This document shows positions 17,876-26,732 of a DNA stretch of 64,000 nt, piece by piece. How positions within the stretch are numbered: position 1 is the stretch's first letter; each line of letters starts with the position of its first letter. The notes under the pieces were generated by a model that worked only from the letters and a program-made list of their open reading frames with translations, made no database searches and was not told where the DNA came from. This DNA comes from JABDIP01 sp965227455. Lineage in GTDB: Bacteria; Pseudomonadota; Alphaproteobacteria; DSM-16000; Inquilinaceae. The position numbers were made by a program, and so were the translations under genes. The stretch spans positions 2,046,001-2,110,000 of the forward strand of contig OZ245752.1 of the NCBI GenBank assembly GCA_965227455.1, written 5' to 3'.

Positions 17876-19345
17876 TCAGGCCACCTGGCCGAAGGAGGCG
17901 TGCAGCACCTTTTCCTCGGTCAGCTGATCGCCGGGCAGGTCGGCGACGATGCGGCCGTCGCGGAACACGTAGACGTGGTCGCAATGGTCGAGCTCGTCCA
18001 TCTCGGTTGTGTACCAGAGGAAGGTCCGGCCCTTCGCCGCCTCGTCGCGGATCATGGAATAGACCTCCTGCTTGGTGCCGATATCGACGCCGCGCATGGG
18101 GTCGTCCATCAGGATGATCTCGGCATCGGAGGCCAGCGCCCGGGCGAACAGGGCCTTCTGTTGGTTACCGCCGGACAGGGACAGGATGGGGTTGTCCATG
18201 TTCGGGGTGACGATGCCGATGCGCTGCCGCCAATCTGCAGCCACCCGGGCCTCGGCCTCGCCGTCGACCAGGCCGAAGCGCAACAGGCCGCGCATGGATC
18301 CGATGCTGATGTTCCGGGCGATCGACCATAGCGGGAAGATGCCGTCGGTCTGGCGGTCGCCGGCCACCACGGCCATGGCGTGCCGGCCGCCGAGGCGATC
18401 CTGCACCGCCGAGCCGTCGAACACACCGATCAGCATATCGGTCTGGCCGTGGCCGCCAAGGCCGGCAAGGCCGATGATCTCGCCGCGATAAACGATCATC
18501 GGCGCGCCTGCCGGGTCGGCCGGCGGCCGGGCGGTGATCAGCGGCGTGGCGCCCCCCCGCTTGGTATCGACGGCCTGGCGCTCCCCGGCATCGGCTTCGG
18601 CGACGCTGCCCATGGCCGCGACCAGGGACTCGCGGGTGAACTCCGCGGCCGGCAGCGCCGCGACGACGGCCCCGTCGCGCATGACGACGATCCGGTCGGC
18701 CGTCGTCAGAACCTCGTCCAGCAGATGGGAGATCAGGATGCAGGCGCCGCCATCGGCCACGAAACGCCGCACGAAGGCCAGGAGCTGCTCGGCCACGACG
18801 GCGTCCAGTGACGAGGTCGGCTCGTCCAGGATGACCAGGTCGGCCGCCGCATCGGTCACCGTGAAGGCGCGGGCGATCTCGACCATCTGGCGCCGGGCGA
18901 TGGACAGGTCGCCCACCACGTCGGCTGCCGTAATGCCGTGGTCCGGGAAGATCTCGTCGAGCATGTCCCGGATCAGAGTCTCCGCCTTCGTGCGCCAGCC
19001 AAAGCCGCGCAGCGCCGGATGCAGGATGCGGGCGTTCTCCGCCACCGTCAGGTTGGGACAGAGCGACAGCTCCTGGAAGACGCAGCGGATGCCTGCGCTG
19101 TGCGCGAAGCCGACGGAATACCGCGCCGCCACCTCACTCCCGCGCACCTGGATGCCGCCCCCGCTGGGCGGCAGGGTGCCGGCCAGGATGTTCATCAGGG
19201 TCGACTTGCCGGCGCCGTTATGCCCGACAAGGCCGAGGCATTCGCCGGCGAACAGGTCGAGATCGACGCCCACCAGCGCACGGACGGCGCCGAAATGCCT
19301 TTCGACGCCGTCCAGCGTGACGATCGGTTGGCCAGGGTCGGTCAT
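17876..19345 (-). CDS. CUT2-type sugar ABC transporter ATPase, two NBDs
   Basis: A 489-residue RbsA/MglA-like protein with two nucleotide-binding domains. The first has Walker A GHNGAGKS (about 37-44), the signature LSIARRQ and Walker B LVILDEPTSSLD. The second has a degenerate Walker A region (GLAGLGGHGQTD) as is normal in this family, signature LSGGNQQK and Walker B IILMDDPMRGVD. The stretch between the degenerate Walker A and the SIARNISIG segment looks shorter than in RbsA. It energises uptake through the two downstream permeases. It follows the binding-protein gene by 54 bp, with a hairpin in the gap. Confidence 0.92.
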   Translation of the reverse strand: MTDPGQPIVTLDGVERHFGAVRALVGVDLDLFAGECLGLVGHNGAGKSTLMNILAGTLPPSGGGIQVRGSEVAARYSVGFAHSAGIRCVFQELSLCPNLTVAENARILHPALRGFGWRTKAETLIRDMLDEIFPDHGITAADVVGDLSIARRQMVEIARAFTVTDAAADLVILDEPTSSLDAVVAEQLLAFVRRFVADGGACILISHLLDEVLTTADRIVVMRDGAVVAALPAAEFTRESLVAAMGSVAEADAGERQAVDTKRGGATPLITARPPADPAGAPMIVYRGEIIGLAGLGGHGQTDMLIGVFDGSAVQDRLGGRHAMAVVAGDRQTDGIFPLWSIARNISIGSMRGLLRFGLVDGEAEARVAADWRQRIGIVTPNMDNPILSLSGGNQQKALFARALASDAEIILMDDPMRGVDIGTKQEVYSMIRDEAAKGRTFLWYTTEMDELDHCDHVYVFRDGRIVADLPGDQLTEEKVLHASFGQVA

Positions 19346-19367
19346 GGTCGATCGGAATCGACCGGAC

Positions 19368-19388
19368 GGTCCCCGGCCCGAAGGGACC
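19368..19388 (-). terminator. hairpin between binding protein and ATPase genes
   Basis: GGTCCC (19368-19373) and GGGACC (19383-19388) form a short GC stem with a 9-base loop in the 54-bp gap. It lacks a U-run. It may protect the upstream binding-protein mRNA or attenuate transcription into the transporter genes. Confidence 0.35.
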
Positions 19389-19399
19389 CGATCACCGGG

Positions 19400-20419
19400 T
19401 CACATGCCCGCATCCGCGATGACGGCCTTGGCGTCGTCGAGCGAGTACTCGACATTGGCGACGCCGCCGACCTGGGTGTTGGCCAGGTTCTCTTCCAGAT
19501 TGTCCTGGTCGATGCGCAAGAACGGCACGACCAGATCCTTGGGCACGTCCTGGCCGTCGAGGATCTGCTGCGCGACCCAGAAGGCCAGGGTCGAGACGCC
19601 CGGGGCGATGGAGACCGACATGGTCTCGTAGCCATTGGCGGCCTTCTGCTCGGCCCACCATTGCAGCTCGTCCTGGCGGTTGCCCATGATGATCAGCGGC
19701 ATGTCCCGGCCGGCGGCGCGAAACGCCTGGGCCGCGCCATAGCCGTCGCCGCCCTGGGTGACGACCGCGGCGATGTCCGGCAGCGACGGCAGGATGCCGG
19801 CGACCGCCTTCTGGGCCACGTCCTGGGCCCAGTCTCCATGGACCGAGCCAACAATGGTGAATTGCGGGTTCTCCGCCACGCCCTCATGGATGCCGGCGCT
19901 GATCTCGTCATCGACGAAGACGCCGGCCAGGCCGCGGATCTCCAGCAGGTTGCCGCCTTCCGGCATCTTCTCGGCCAGGTACAAGACCTCGTCCTTGCCC
20001 ATCTGCTTGAAGTCGACGGCGATGCGCCAGGCGCAAGGTGCGGTGACGATGCCGTCGAAGGAGACGACGGTGATGCCGGCGTCGCAGGCTTCCTGCACCG
20101 CGCCGTTCAGTGCGTCCGGCGAAGCGGCGTTGATGACGATGGCGTCATAGCCCTGCAGGATCAGGTTCTGGATCTGGGCCGCCTGCTCGGTGACCTGGTT
20201 TTCCGCCGTGGTGAAAGCGTCGGCCGCCGAGACGATGCCTTCCGCCACCGCCGTCGAACCGACCTTCTCCCAGCTCTGCAGCATGGCCTGGCGCCAGGAA
20301 TTGCCGGCGTAGTTGTTCGACAGGGCGATGCGGCTGTCCGAGGTATCGGCCATGGCCGATCCGGCGATCGACGCGACCGCGAAGGTGAGCGTCAACGCGC
20401 CCGTAAACAGGGGTTTCAT
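19400..20419 (-). CDS. sugar ABC transporter periplasmic binding protein (RbsB-like)
   Basis: A 339-residue protein with a clear Sec signal peptide (cleavage probably after SAMA, residue ~25). The body has the periplasmic-binding-protein type 1 layout, with QNLILQGYDAIVINAASPDA near 85 and VVTQGGDGYGAAQAF near 220. Such proteins bind pentoses, hexoses or autoinducer-like sugars in the periplasm and deliver them to the CUT2 permeases encoded downstream. The sugar is not predictable. A GGAGG-type ribosome site precedes the ATG. The neighbouring SDR and Gfo/Idh dehydrogenases suggest oxidation of the imported sugar or polyol. Confidence 0.9.
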   Translation of the reverse strand: MKPLFTGALTLTFAVASIAGSAMADTSDSRIALSNNYAGNSWRQAMLQSWEKVGSTAVAEGIVSAADAFTTAENQVTEQAAQIQNLILQGYDAIVINAASPDALNGAVQEACDAGITVVSFDGIVTAPCAWRIAVDFKQMGKDEVLYLAEKMPEGGNLLEIRGLAGVFVDDEISAGIHEGVAENPQFTIVGSVHGDWAQDVAQKAVAGILPSLPDIAAVVTQGGDGYGAAQAFRAAGRDMPLIIMGNRQDELQWWAEQKAANGYETMSVSIAPGVSTLAFWVAQQILDGQDVPKDLVVPFLRIDQDNLEENLANTQVGGVANVEYSLDDAKAVIADAGM

Positions 20420-20564
20420 GGGTCTTCCTCCCTCATTGTTATCGGCTGGCCTTGGGGTGGCGCATTATCCCGCAAGACGATCAAAGTCATTACTCATACA
20501 AATGTCAACCGACGCCGCCGCGAGGCCCGGCGGGGACGGGTCGACATCGACCGCCGCCACCCCG

Positions 20565-21392
20565 TCAGCCGGATTTGTCGAAGGCCTCGCCGAAATCGGG
20601 ATGCCAGCGCGACAGGGGCGGCCGGTTCTCGGTGATGTCGCCGGCCCCCCAGAGGATGCGCTTGCGGTCCATGGCCTCGGTCACCTCATTGTCCGGGCAG
20701 ATGATGTAGAAATCGCCGCGGCTGACCGCCGCCTCCATCCTTTCGACCACCTGCTCCGGCAGCCACGCGCCGGGCTTGTGCTCCCGCTTGCCGGTGGTGG
20801 TGAAGCCGGGGACCAGTAGGTGGGCGGAGACCTGGCAGCCGGCGGTGTTTCTGAGCTCGTGCTGAAGCTGCTCCGTATAGGTCTTCACCGCCGATTTGGT
20901 GACGTTGTAGATCACATTGCCGGGCGGGTTGGTGATGCCCTGCTTGGAGCCGGTATTGACGATGGCCGACGGCGCGTCCTGCACCGACATGCGCGGCAGG
21001 AAGGCACGAACGCCATGCACGACGCCCCAGAAGTTCACGTCCATGGTGCGGTGCCAGTCGTCGAGCTCCTCCGACGTGCCGCCCGCAACCCGGGTTGCGG
21101 CATTGTTCATCAAGAGGCTGACCTCGCCAAAGCGATCGAAGGTGGCGTCGCTCAGCGCCTGGACCTCCTGGAGGCGGGCCACGTTGATCTCCGCCGCCAG
21201 CACCGCATCGTCGCCGTCCGGCGCGATGCCGGCGACCTGTTCTGCCGCCGTCTCCAGTTCGTCGCCGTCAATATCCGCCATGCAGATGCGCATGCCGGCG
21301 GCGGCAAACCGCTTGGCAGCGGCGAGCCCGATGCCCATGGCCGCTCCGGTAATGACCGCTACCCGCCCCTTCTGAAACACCGCGCCTGTCAT
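20565..21392 (-). CDS. SDR-family NAD(P)-dependent oxidoreductase
   Basis: A 275-residue classical short-chain dehydrogenase. The cofactor loop TGAAMGIG lies at about 16-23, an Asp at the end of the second strand (MADID) favours NAD over NADP, NNAAT lies near 92, and the active-site YNVTK near 163 supplies Tyr and Lys, preceded by a Ser about 15 residues earlier. These enzymes interconvert alcohols and ketones. The gene lies 145 bp upstream of the CUT2 transporter on the same strand and is divergent from a Gfo/Idh dehydrogenase; a role in oxidising the imported sugar or polyol is inferred. Confidence 0.88.
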   Translation of the reverse strand: MTGAVFQKGRVAVITGAAMGIGLAAAKRFAAAGMRICMADIDGDELETAAEQVAGIAPDGDDAVLAAEINVARLQEVQALSDATFDRFGEVSLLMNNAATRVAGGTSEELDDWHRTMDVNFWGVVHGVRAFLPRMSVQDAPSAIVNTGSKQGITNPPGNVIYNVTKSAVKTYTEQLQHELRNTAGCQVSAHLLVPGFTTTGKREHKPGAWLPEQVVERMEAAVSRGDFYIICPDNEVTEAMDRKRILWGAGDITENRPPLSRWHPDFGEAFDKSG

Positions 21393-21474
21393 CTCTGTCT
21401 CCTCCCCGATTTGTGGTTATCCTGCCCGTTTGGGCCCGCGTAAGTACAGGGGCACAAATACAGGGGGACGCAGG

Positions 21475-22542
21475 ATGACGGTCGAGCCGCTGCGCATCGC
21501 GGTGATTGGCGCCGGATTGATCGGCCGCCGGCATGTCGGCTGCGTGCTGGACGAGCCGGGTGCCGTTCTGGCCGGGGTAGTCGAACCGGGGGCGGAGGCG
21601 GCAGCGGAGGCCGCAGGCATGGCACCCGGCGTGTCGGTGCATCCCTCCATCGCAGCACTTGCCGATGCCGGCCCGGTGGACGCGGCGATCGTCGCCACGC
21701 CCAATGCCGCCCACCGGGATGCGGTGATCGACTGCATCGGGCGCGGATGGGCGGTGCTGGTCGAAAAGCCGATCGCCGATACGCCGGAGGCCGCCGCCGC
21801 GATGATCGCCGCCGCGCAATCATCGGGCGTGCCGTTGCTGGTCGGCCATCATCGCCGCCACCATGACAGCATCGCCGTCGCCCGCCGCCTGATTGCCGAA
21901 GGCGCCCTCGGCCGGCTGGCGGCGGTATCGGTGCAATGGGCGACACGCAAGCCGGACGCCTATTTCGGCCAGGCCTGGCGACAGACCGCTAGCGGCGGCC
22001 CCGTGATGATCAATCTGATCCACGACATCGACCTGCTGCGCCATCTCTGCGGCGAGATCGACACTGTCACGGCGGAGGCCGGATCGGCCCTGCGGCGCAA
22101 CGCCAACGAGGATTCCGCGGCGGTGCTGCTGCGCTTCGCCAATGGGGCGCTGGGAACCGTGGTGCTGACCGATGCGGCCTTGTCGCCCTGGACCTGGGAA
22201 GGCGGCAGCGGCGAGAACCCGGGCATTGCCGAGACCGGGCAGTCCTCCTACCGGCTGATGGGGACCGCCGGGTCGCTGGAACTGCCCTCGGTGACATTGT
22301 GGCGGCCGGAGCGGGAACCCGGAGACTGGTCGATTCCGTTGACCGGCGAGACCATGCCGCATCGCCGCACCGACCCGCTGCCGGCACAGCTTCGCCACTT
22401 CCTGGCCGTCGCCCGCGGCGAGGCCGAGCCCCTGGTCAGCGGCGCCGACGGGCTGGCCACCCTGCAGGCAACGCTGGCCGTTCTGGACTCCGCCCGGAGC
22501 GGCCAAACGGTTGCTCTCTCAGATCTGCCCGGCGCGGACTAG
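21475..22542 (+). CDS. Gfo/Idh/MocA-family oxidoreductase
   Basis: The ATG at 21475 gives 355 residues beginning with the Rossmann strand MTVEPLRIAVIGAGLIG; the upstream in-frame extension has no family match. The catalytic-region motif VEKPIADT lies near residue 98 and HHRRHHD near 124. Family members oxidise sugars, inositols or their derivatives with NAD(P). The gene is divergent from the SDR gene with an 82-bp shared upstream region, so both probably answer to the same control as the nearby CUT2 sugar transporter. Confidence 0.88.
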   Translation: MTVEPLRIAVIGAGLIGRRHVGCVLDEPGAVLAGVVEPGAEAAAEAAGMAPGVSVHPSIAALADAGPVDAAIVATPNAAHRDAVIDCIGRGWAVLVEKPIADTPEAAAAMIAAAQSSGVPLLVGHHRRHHDSIAVARRLIAEGALGRLAAVSVQWATRKPDAYFGQAWRQTASGGPVMINLIHDIDLLRHLCGEIDTVTAEAGSALRRNANEDSAAVLLRFANGALGTVVLTDAALSPWTWEGGSGENPGIAETGQSSYRLMGTAGSLELPSVTLWRPEREPGDWSIPLTGETMPHRRTDPLPAQLRHFLAVARGEAEPLVSGADGLATLQATLAVLDSARSGQTVALSDLPGAD

Positions 22543-22686
22543 CGATCTCGGCCGCCCCAACCTCAAACTCCAAATTCCCGACATGCCCCTTGCGTTTCGC
22601 CGGCAGGCCGGGACACTGATTGCGCATTCTCTCCTGCCGCCGGCAGCCCTCGGCCATATTGGCGGCACCGAAACAAGGACCGCACC

Positions 22687-23757
22687 ATGCCGCACACCGT
22701 CGGACGCATCACCGTGTTCATGGGGCCGAGTACCGTCGGCGCGCCGGACGATCTGGAGCGCGCCATCGTCGACTTCGTAGACCGCGCCCGCGAGACTTTG
22801 GACATCGCGGTTCAGGAGCTGGAATCGGAAGCCATCGCGGCGGCGATCATCCGCGCCCGCCAGCGCGATGTCCGGGTCCGCATCGTTCTGGAGGGCGACT
22901 ATCTGATCGCCCACCAGCCGCTGGCCGACCCTTTCAACCCGGCCGGCCGGCACGAGCCGAACCGGCTTCTCTTCAACGCCCTGCTGCGCGCCAAGATCGA
23001 TGTGCGCATGGACTACAATCCGAAGATCTTCCATCAGAAATTCATCGTCCGCGACATCGAGGGCTCCCGGGCCGGGCTGCTGACCGGATCGACCAATTTC
23101 ACCCCGACCGGCGTCGGGTCGAACCTGAACCATCTGGTCGTCATCGAGGGCAAGAGCGTCGCCAACGAATACGCCGACGAATTCGCCGAGATCTGGACCG
23201 GCACTTTCGGCACCAAGCGCGAGCGCCATGAGCGCAAGCCCCGCGAGCCGCGGGTCTCCGGCGTGAAGATGAAACCGATCTTCGCGCCGGACCACCAGCC
23301 GGAGATGGAGATCATGAAGCAGATGCTGAAGGCGCGGAGCCGGGTGGATTTCGCCATTTTCACCTTCTCGCAATCCTCCGGCATCGACGACACCATGATC
23401 GCGCTGGCCCGGGCCGGGATCGCCGTGCGCGGAATCGCCGACGCCCGCCAGGGCAACCAGTCCTGGGCCGCCTCGCGCCCGTTGGCGGCGGCCGGAGTCG
23501 AATTCCACCTGGCGTCGCGGGGATCCGGGCTCAACAAGCTGCACCACAAGCTGATGGTGATCGACGGGCAGGTCCTGGTGGTCGGCAGCTTCAACTACAC
23601 CGAGCCCGCCAACCTGCTGAACGACGAGAACATCCTGGTGATCGGCGATCTGGAGGAGGACCGGCCGGACAGCATCGCCGGCCAGCAGGCGCTCGGGCAA
23701 TTCGCGCTTGCGGAGATCGACCGCATGATCGCGGACCACGGGCGGCAGCTGACCTAG
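22687..23757 (+). CDS. phospholipase D-like (HKD) protein
   Basis: A 356-residue protein with two HKD motifs: HQKFIVRD starting at His116, followed by GSTNFT, and HHKLMVID (His286, Lys288, Asp293), followed by GSFNYT. Both halves of the bilobed active site therefore look intact. There is no signal peptide, so it should be cytoplasmic. Family members are phosphodiesterases acting on phospholipids or nucleic acids, including Nuc-like nucleases and cardiolipin synthases; without membrane helices, a synthase is unlikely. The gene appears monocistronic. Substrate is unknown. Confidence 0.87.
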   Translation: MPHTVGRITVFMGPSTVGAPDDLERAIVDFVDRARETLDIAVQELESEAIAAAIIRARQRDVRVRIVLEGDYLIAHQPLADPFNPAGRHEPNRLLFNALLRAKIDVRMDYNPKIFHQKFIVRDIEGSRAGLLTGSTNFTPTGVGSNLNHLVVIEGKSVANEYADEFAEIWTGTFGTKRERHERKPREPRVSGVKMKPIFAPDHQPEMEIMKQMLKARSRVDFAIFTFSQSSGIDDTMIALARAGIAVRGIADARQGNQSWAASRPLAAAGVEFHLASRGSGLNKLHHKLMVIDGQVLVVGSFNYTEPANLLNDENILVIGDLEEDRPDSIAGQQALGQFALAEIDRMIADHGRQLT

Positions 23758-23837
23758 CTCGGGACGGCGGCAGACCGGCTGTCCTATGATGCCTTCAGGC
23801 ACGGGCATTCGGCATGACACAGGGCGGAGCAAACGCA

Positions 23838-24740
23838 ATGACCACAAAACCACGCATCGGCTTCATCGGCTTGGGGCTGATGGGCTCGGCCATGGTCGAG
23901 AGGCTGCAGGATCTGGGCTATCCGATCACGGTCTGCGCCCATCGAAACCGGACGCCGATCGAGGCCGCCGTAGCGCGCGGGGCGACGGAAGCGGATAGCG
24001 TTGCCGAGCTGGCATCCGGCTCGGACATCGTGATGTTGTGTGTCGACACGTCCGATGCGGTGGAGTCGGTGATGAACGGATCTAACGGCGTCATCGCCGC
24101 GATACCGTCCGGCGCTCTTGTCATCGATTTCGGCACGTCCAAGCCCGACTCGACCCGCCGCATCGGTGAGGCGCTTGCCGAAAAGGGCGTCGAGATGCTC
24201 GATGCGCCCCTGGGCCGCACCCCGTCCCATGGTCGCGAGGGCAAGCTGAACATCATGGCCGCTGGTACCGAGGCGGCCTTTGCCAGGGCCGAGCCGGTGT
24301 TGAGGGACCTCGGCGAGAACGTCTTCCATGTCGGACCGCTGGGCGCCGGCCATACCCTGAAATTGATCAACAACTACTTTGCAATGACCACCGCCTGCGC
24401 CATGTCGGAGGCCTTTGCGGTCGCCGACATCGCCGGGCTGAAGCGGGAGACGCTGTACGACGTCATGGCCGCCGGTCCCTTGCGTTCCGGCATGATGGAT
24501 TTCATCAAGGCGAACGCCATCGACGGCAAGCCGGACATGCTCGCCTTCTCCATCGCCAACGCCGCAAAGGATGTCGGCTACTATCGGGAGATGGCCGAGG
24601 TGCTGGGATTCCAGAGCTTCATCGCCCTGGGCACCGACGAGCAGCTGCGTTTCGCAAAGGACAGCGGTTGGAGCGAGCGCCTGGTGCCGGAAATGGTGGA
24701 CCTGCTCGCCGAAAAGCTGGCCAGCAAGCATCGGTGGTAG
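23838..24740 (+). CDS. beta-hydroxyacid dehydrogenase, 3-hydroxyisobutyrate dehydrogenase family (YihU-like motif)
   Basis: The ATG at 23838 has a GGAG site and gives 300 residues; an ATG 24 bp upstream is less supported. The N-terminal GFIGLGLMG binds NAD(P) and KLINNY (from Lys175) supplies the catalytic lysine. Where most members read PVSGG this protein has APLGRTPSHG (GRT at 126-128). E. coli YihU, the 3-sulfolactaldehyde reductase, has a similar PVGRT there, so a sulfonate or otherwise unusual acidic substrate is possible. That is inference from one motif. No sulfoquinovose genes are nearby. Confidence 0.85.
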   Translation: MTTKPRIGFIGLGLMGSAMVERLQDLGYPITVCAHRNRTPIEAAVARGATEADSVAELASGSDIVMLCVDTSDAVESVMNGSNGVIAAIPSGALVIDFGTSKPDSTRRIGEALAEKGVEMLDAPLGRTPSHGREGKLNIMAAGTEAAFARAEPVLRDLGENVFHVGPLGAGHTLKLINNYFAMTTACAMSEAFAVADIAGLKRETLYDVMAAGPLRSGMMDFIKANAIDGKPDMLAFSIANAAKDVGYYREMAEVLGFQSFIALGTDEQLRFAKDSGWSERLVPEMVDLLAEKLASKHRW

Positions 24741-24749
24741 CTGGCCGGG

Positions 24750-25241
24750 TCACAACTCCGCAGACAGATACCGAACGCGCTTGCCGCTCTTCAGGGCGGC
24801 CTCTCCCACCTCCCGGAACCCGACCCGGGCGTGGAATGCGTCGGAGCCGGGATTGGGCGGGTCGCTGTTGACCTCGCAGACGATGTGGGTATGGCCCGCC
24901 TTGCGCGCGGCCTGGAACAGGTCTTCATAGAGGGCCCGGGCCAGCCCCGCGCCACGGGCCGACGGCGCCACCGCAATCCGGTCGACATAGACGAAGCGCC
25001 CATACCGCGCCTTGAACCAGAGGAAGTTCGGGCTGTCGTAATCGGCATCGTGGTCGAAGGCGATCAGCAGCGCCCGATCCGGTTCGACCACCCGGGCATG
25101 AAACGCCCGATCCATCAATTCCAGGAGCCGTTCGCCGGTGAGCGGCGAGAGCTCGACTTCCAACGCGGTGTTGAGGTCCAACGCCCAGGTCAGGTCGGAC
25201 TCTTGGAAGGGACGGATCATCATCGCACTTGGCCTGCCCAA
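24750..25241 (-). CDS. GNAT-family N-acetyltransferase
   Basis: A 163-residue acetyltransferase. VDRIAVAPSARGAGLARAL near residues 90-110 contains the acetyl-CoA pyrophosphate loop (RGAGLA), and HIVCEVNSDPPNPGSDAFHARVGF is the typical final strand-helix pair. The true start may be one of the Met codons at residues 7-8 (MMIRPF). The gene converges on the dehydrogenase gene (9 bp apart) and diverges from the RIP-like gene. Substrate is unknown. Acetylation of a toxin or antibiotic is possible but not shown. Confidence 0.85.
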   Translation of the reverse strand: MGRPSAMMIRPFQESDLTWALDLNTALEVELSPLTGERLLELMDRAFHARVVEPDRALLIAFDHDADYDSPNFLWFKARYGRFVYVDRIAVAPSARGAGLARALYEDLFQAARKAGHTHIVCEVNSDPPNPGSDAFHARVGFREVGEAALKSGKRVRYLSAEL

Positions 25242-25510
25242 GGTCTCACGGAGCCTGCTGCCTCCCTATTGCAGACTTGGTCCTCGGCGGCAATCGCCGG
25301 CGGTCCCGGACGGTGGAATTGACACCGCCACGCGGACCACGGTGCCAACCGTCACATATCCGGCCCTATCCTCCACATGGTGAGACCGCCGTGTGACCGG
25401 GGTCACAGTCTGGCGAAGGTCGAGCCGGCTAGACTCCCGGCCGATTTCGGCGCTTTGCAACGCGGGCCGCGTGTTGCGGGCATGGCGGTACCCAACTGGA
25501 ACGAGACATC

Positions 25511-26104
25511 ATGGACGGAACCCTTCATCTGGAATGCAGTCGCTATCGTCAGGATCTGGCCTGGGTTCGCAAATGCCTGGCGCTCAACCGCGCCGGGCGC
25601 GACATGTGCATCCGCGTCGAAGCGCGCCTGGGCGGTGCGCCGCCAGCCGCGATCGACGTGTTCCTGACCCGCTGGGATGTCTGGGTGGTCGGGTTTCGCA
25701 CCAATGCGGTGGCCGTGAAGTTCCAGGATACGAATCCGACCATCGACGGCGTCAACTTCACCCGCACCCTGCCCTTCAGCCCGAGCTATCCCGACCTCGG
25801 CGCCTGGAACGAGAGCGTCTCCTATAACGGGCCGGCGCCGTTCTACAGCGCTATCGCCGCCCTGCAGGCGGTGAACCATACGTCCGGCTTCCGCCGCGAG
25901 CACCGGCGCGGCCTGACCCTGGTCATCTTCGCCCTTTCCGAGGCGCTGCGCTTCTGGCGCATCGACAAGGCGATATCCGAAGCCATCTGCGGCCAGGGCG
26001 CCTTCAAGTTCGTCGACTGGAAGGACTCGGTGAACAACTGGGACAAGCGGTCCAAGGGCTACCAGCGCGGCGCCCTGCAGGGCGTGCAACTGCCGTCCAT
26101 GTGA
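25511..26104 (+). CDS. ribosome-inactivating-protein homologue (rRNA N-glycosylase fold)
   Basis: A 197-residue protein that I align by hand with the ricin A-chain family. DVWVVGFRT (56-64) matches the AYVVGYRA strand; LPFSPSYPDL matches FGGNYDRL and puts Tyr93 at ricin Tyr123; YNGPAPFYSAIAAL (105-118) matches the GNGPLEEAISAL helix; ALSEALRFWRI (141-151) matches MISEAARFQYI with catalytic Glu144 and Arg147; VNNW (174-177) matches the active-site tryptophan. Ricin Tyr80 is replaced by Val69. The family removes one adenine from the sarcin-ricin loop of large rRNA. There is no signal peptide, membrane segment or B-chain. It stands alone, divergent from a GNAT gene and convergent with an unknown gene 33 bp away. 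The start has a GGAACGAG-type ribosome site. Confidence 0.75.
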   Translation: MDGTLHLECSRYRQDLAWVRKCLALNRAGRDMCIRVEARLGGAPPAAIDVFLTRWDVWVVGFRTNAVAVKFQDTNPTIDGVNFTRTLPFSPSYPDLGAWNESVSYNGPAPFYSAIAALQAVNHTSGFRREHRRGLTLVIFALSEALRFWRIDKAISEAICGQGAFKFVDWKDSVNNWDKRSKGYQRGALQGVQLPSM

Positions 26105-26137
26105 GCCTATGGAGCACGCAGGCACGCTTCCGGCGCG

Positions 26138-26599
26138 TCAGACGCCGGTCTTGTTCAGCCAGGCGAGGTAATTCTCGCGATCGCGCTTGACGGCCTTGCG
26201 GCGAGACTTTCGCTCTTCGGGCGCAAGGTCGGCGATGTTCACGAACCCCCAGCGCATCTGCTCCGGATACTCCGCACCGACCAGGACATCCCGGTAATCG
26301 GTGCTGGCCATCTCGATCAGGCCCGGGAGCTGATCTCGACGGCCTTCGCTGAGCATCAGCACGGCGAGCTGCACCCGCGCCAGGACCTCGGCCGAACCGG
26401 CATGGGTATCGATCCCGTCGAGCATGGCCATGACCTGCTCGAATTCATCCGGCCAGGTATGCTTGACCTTGCGTTCCACCACTTCGCGGGCAGTTTGTGC
26501 CATCTCGCGCCTGATTGCACCGTTCGAGGAAGCGTCTCTAATCCTATCTTTGGCCCGGCAATTGGGCGAATCGGCCATGGTGATTGCCAGGGCTGGCAT
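26138..26599 (-). CDS. small protein of unknown function
   Basis: Up to 153 residues; a start at 26503 would give 121 and begin MAQTAREVVERKVK. It is soluble, charged and largely helical-looking, with a C-terminal DYRDVLVGAEYPEQMR segment that I have the impression of seeing in other short hypothetical proteins. No catalytic motif is visible. It converges on the RIP-like gene, 33 bp away. Being antisense-oriented it is not an obvious operon partner, so calling it an immunity gene would be a guess. Confidence 0.6.
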   Translation of the reverse strand: MPALAITMADSPNCRAKDRIRDASSNGAIRREMAQTAREVVERKVKHTWPDEFEQVMAMLDGIDTHAGSAEVLARVQLAVLMLSEGRRDQLPGLIEMASTDYRDVLVGAEYPEQMRWGFVNIADLAPEERKSRRKAVKRDRENYLAWLNKTGV

Positions 26600-26732
26600 T
26601 TCTGATGCGGCAATGATGTATAGTGTTGCTGCAAATTCCCATCATCGGGCATGCTCACGCGGCCTGTTGATGCGAATGACGTTATGATGCTGGCCGCCCT
26701 CAGCCTTGCGGCGGCCTAGGGAGCGAAGGGGC

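Noticed and set aside
26138..26599. Immunity gene for the RIP-like toxin
   Set aside because: Convergent orientation and no known immunity fold; recorded as unknown rather than assigned a role.
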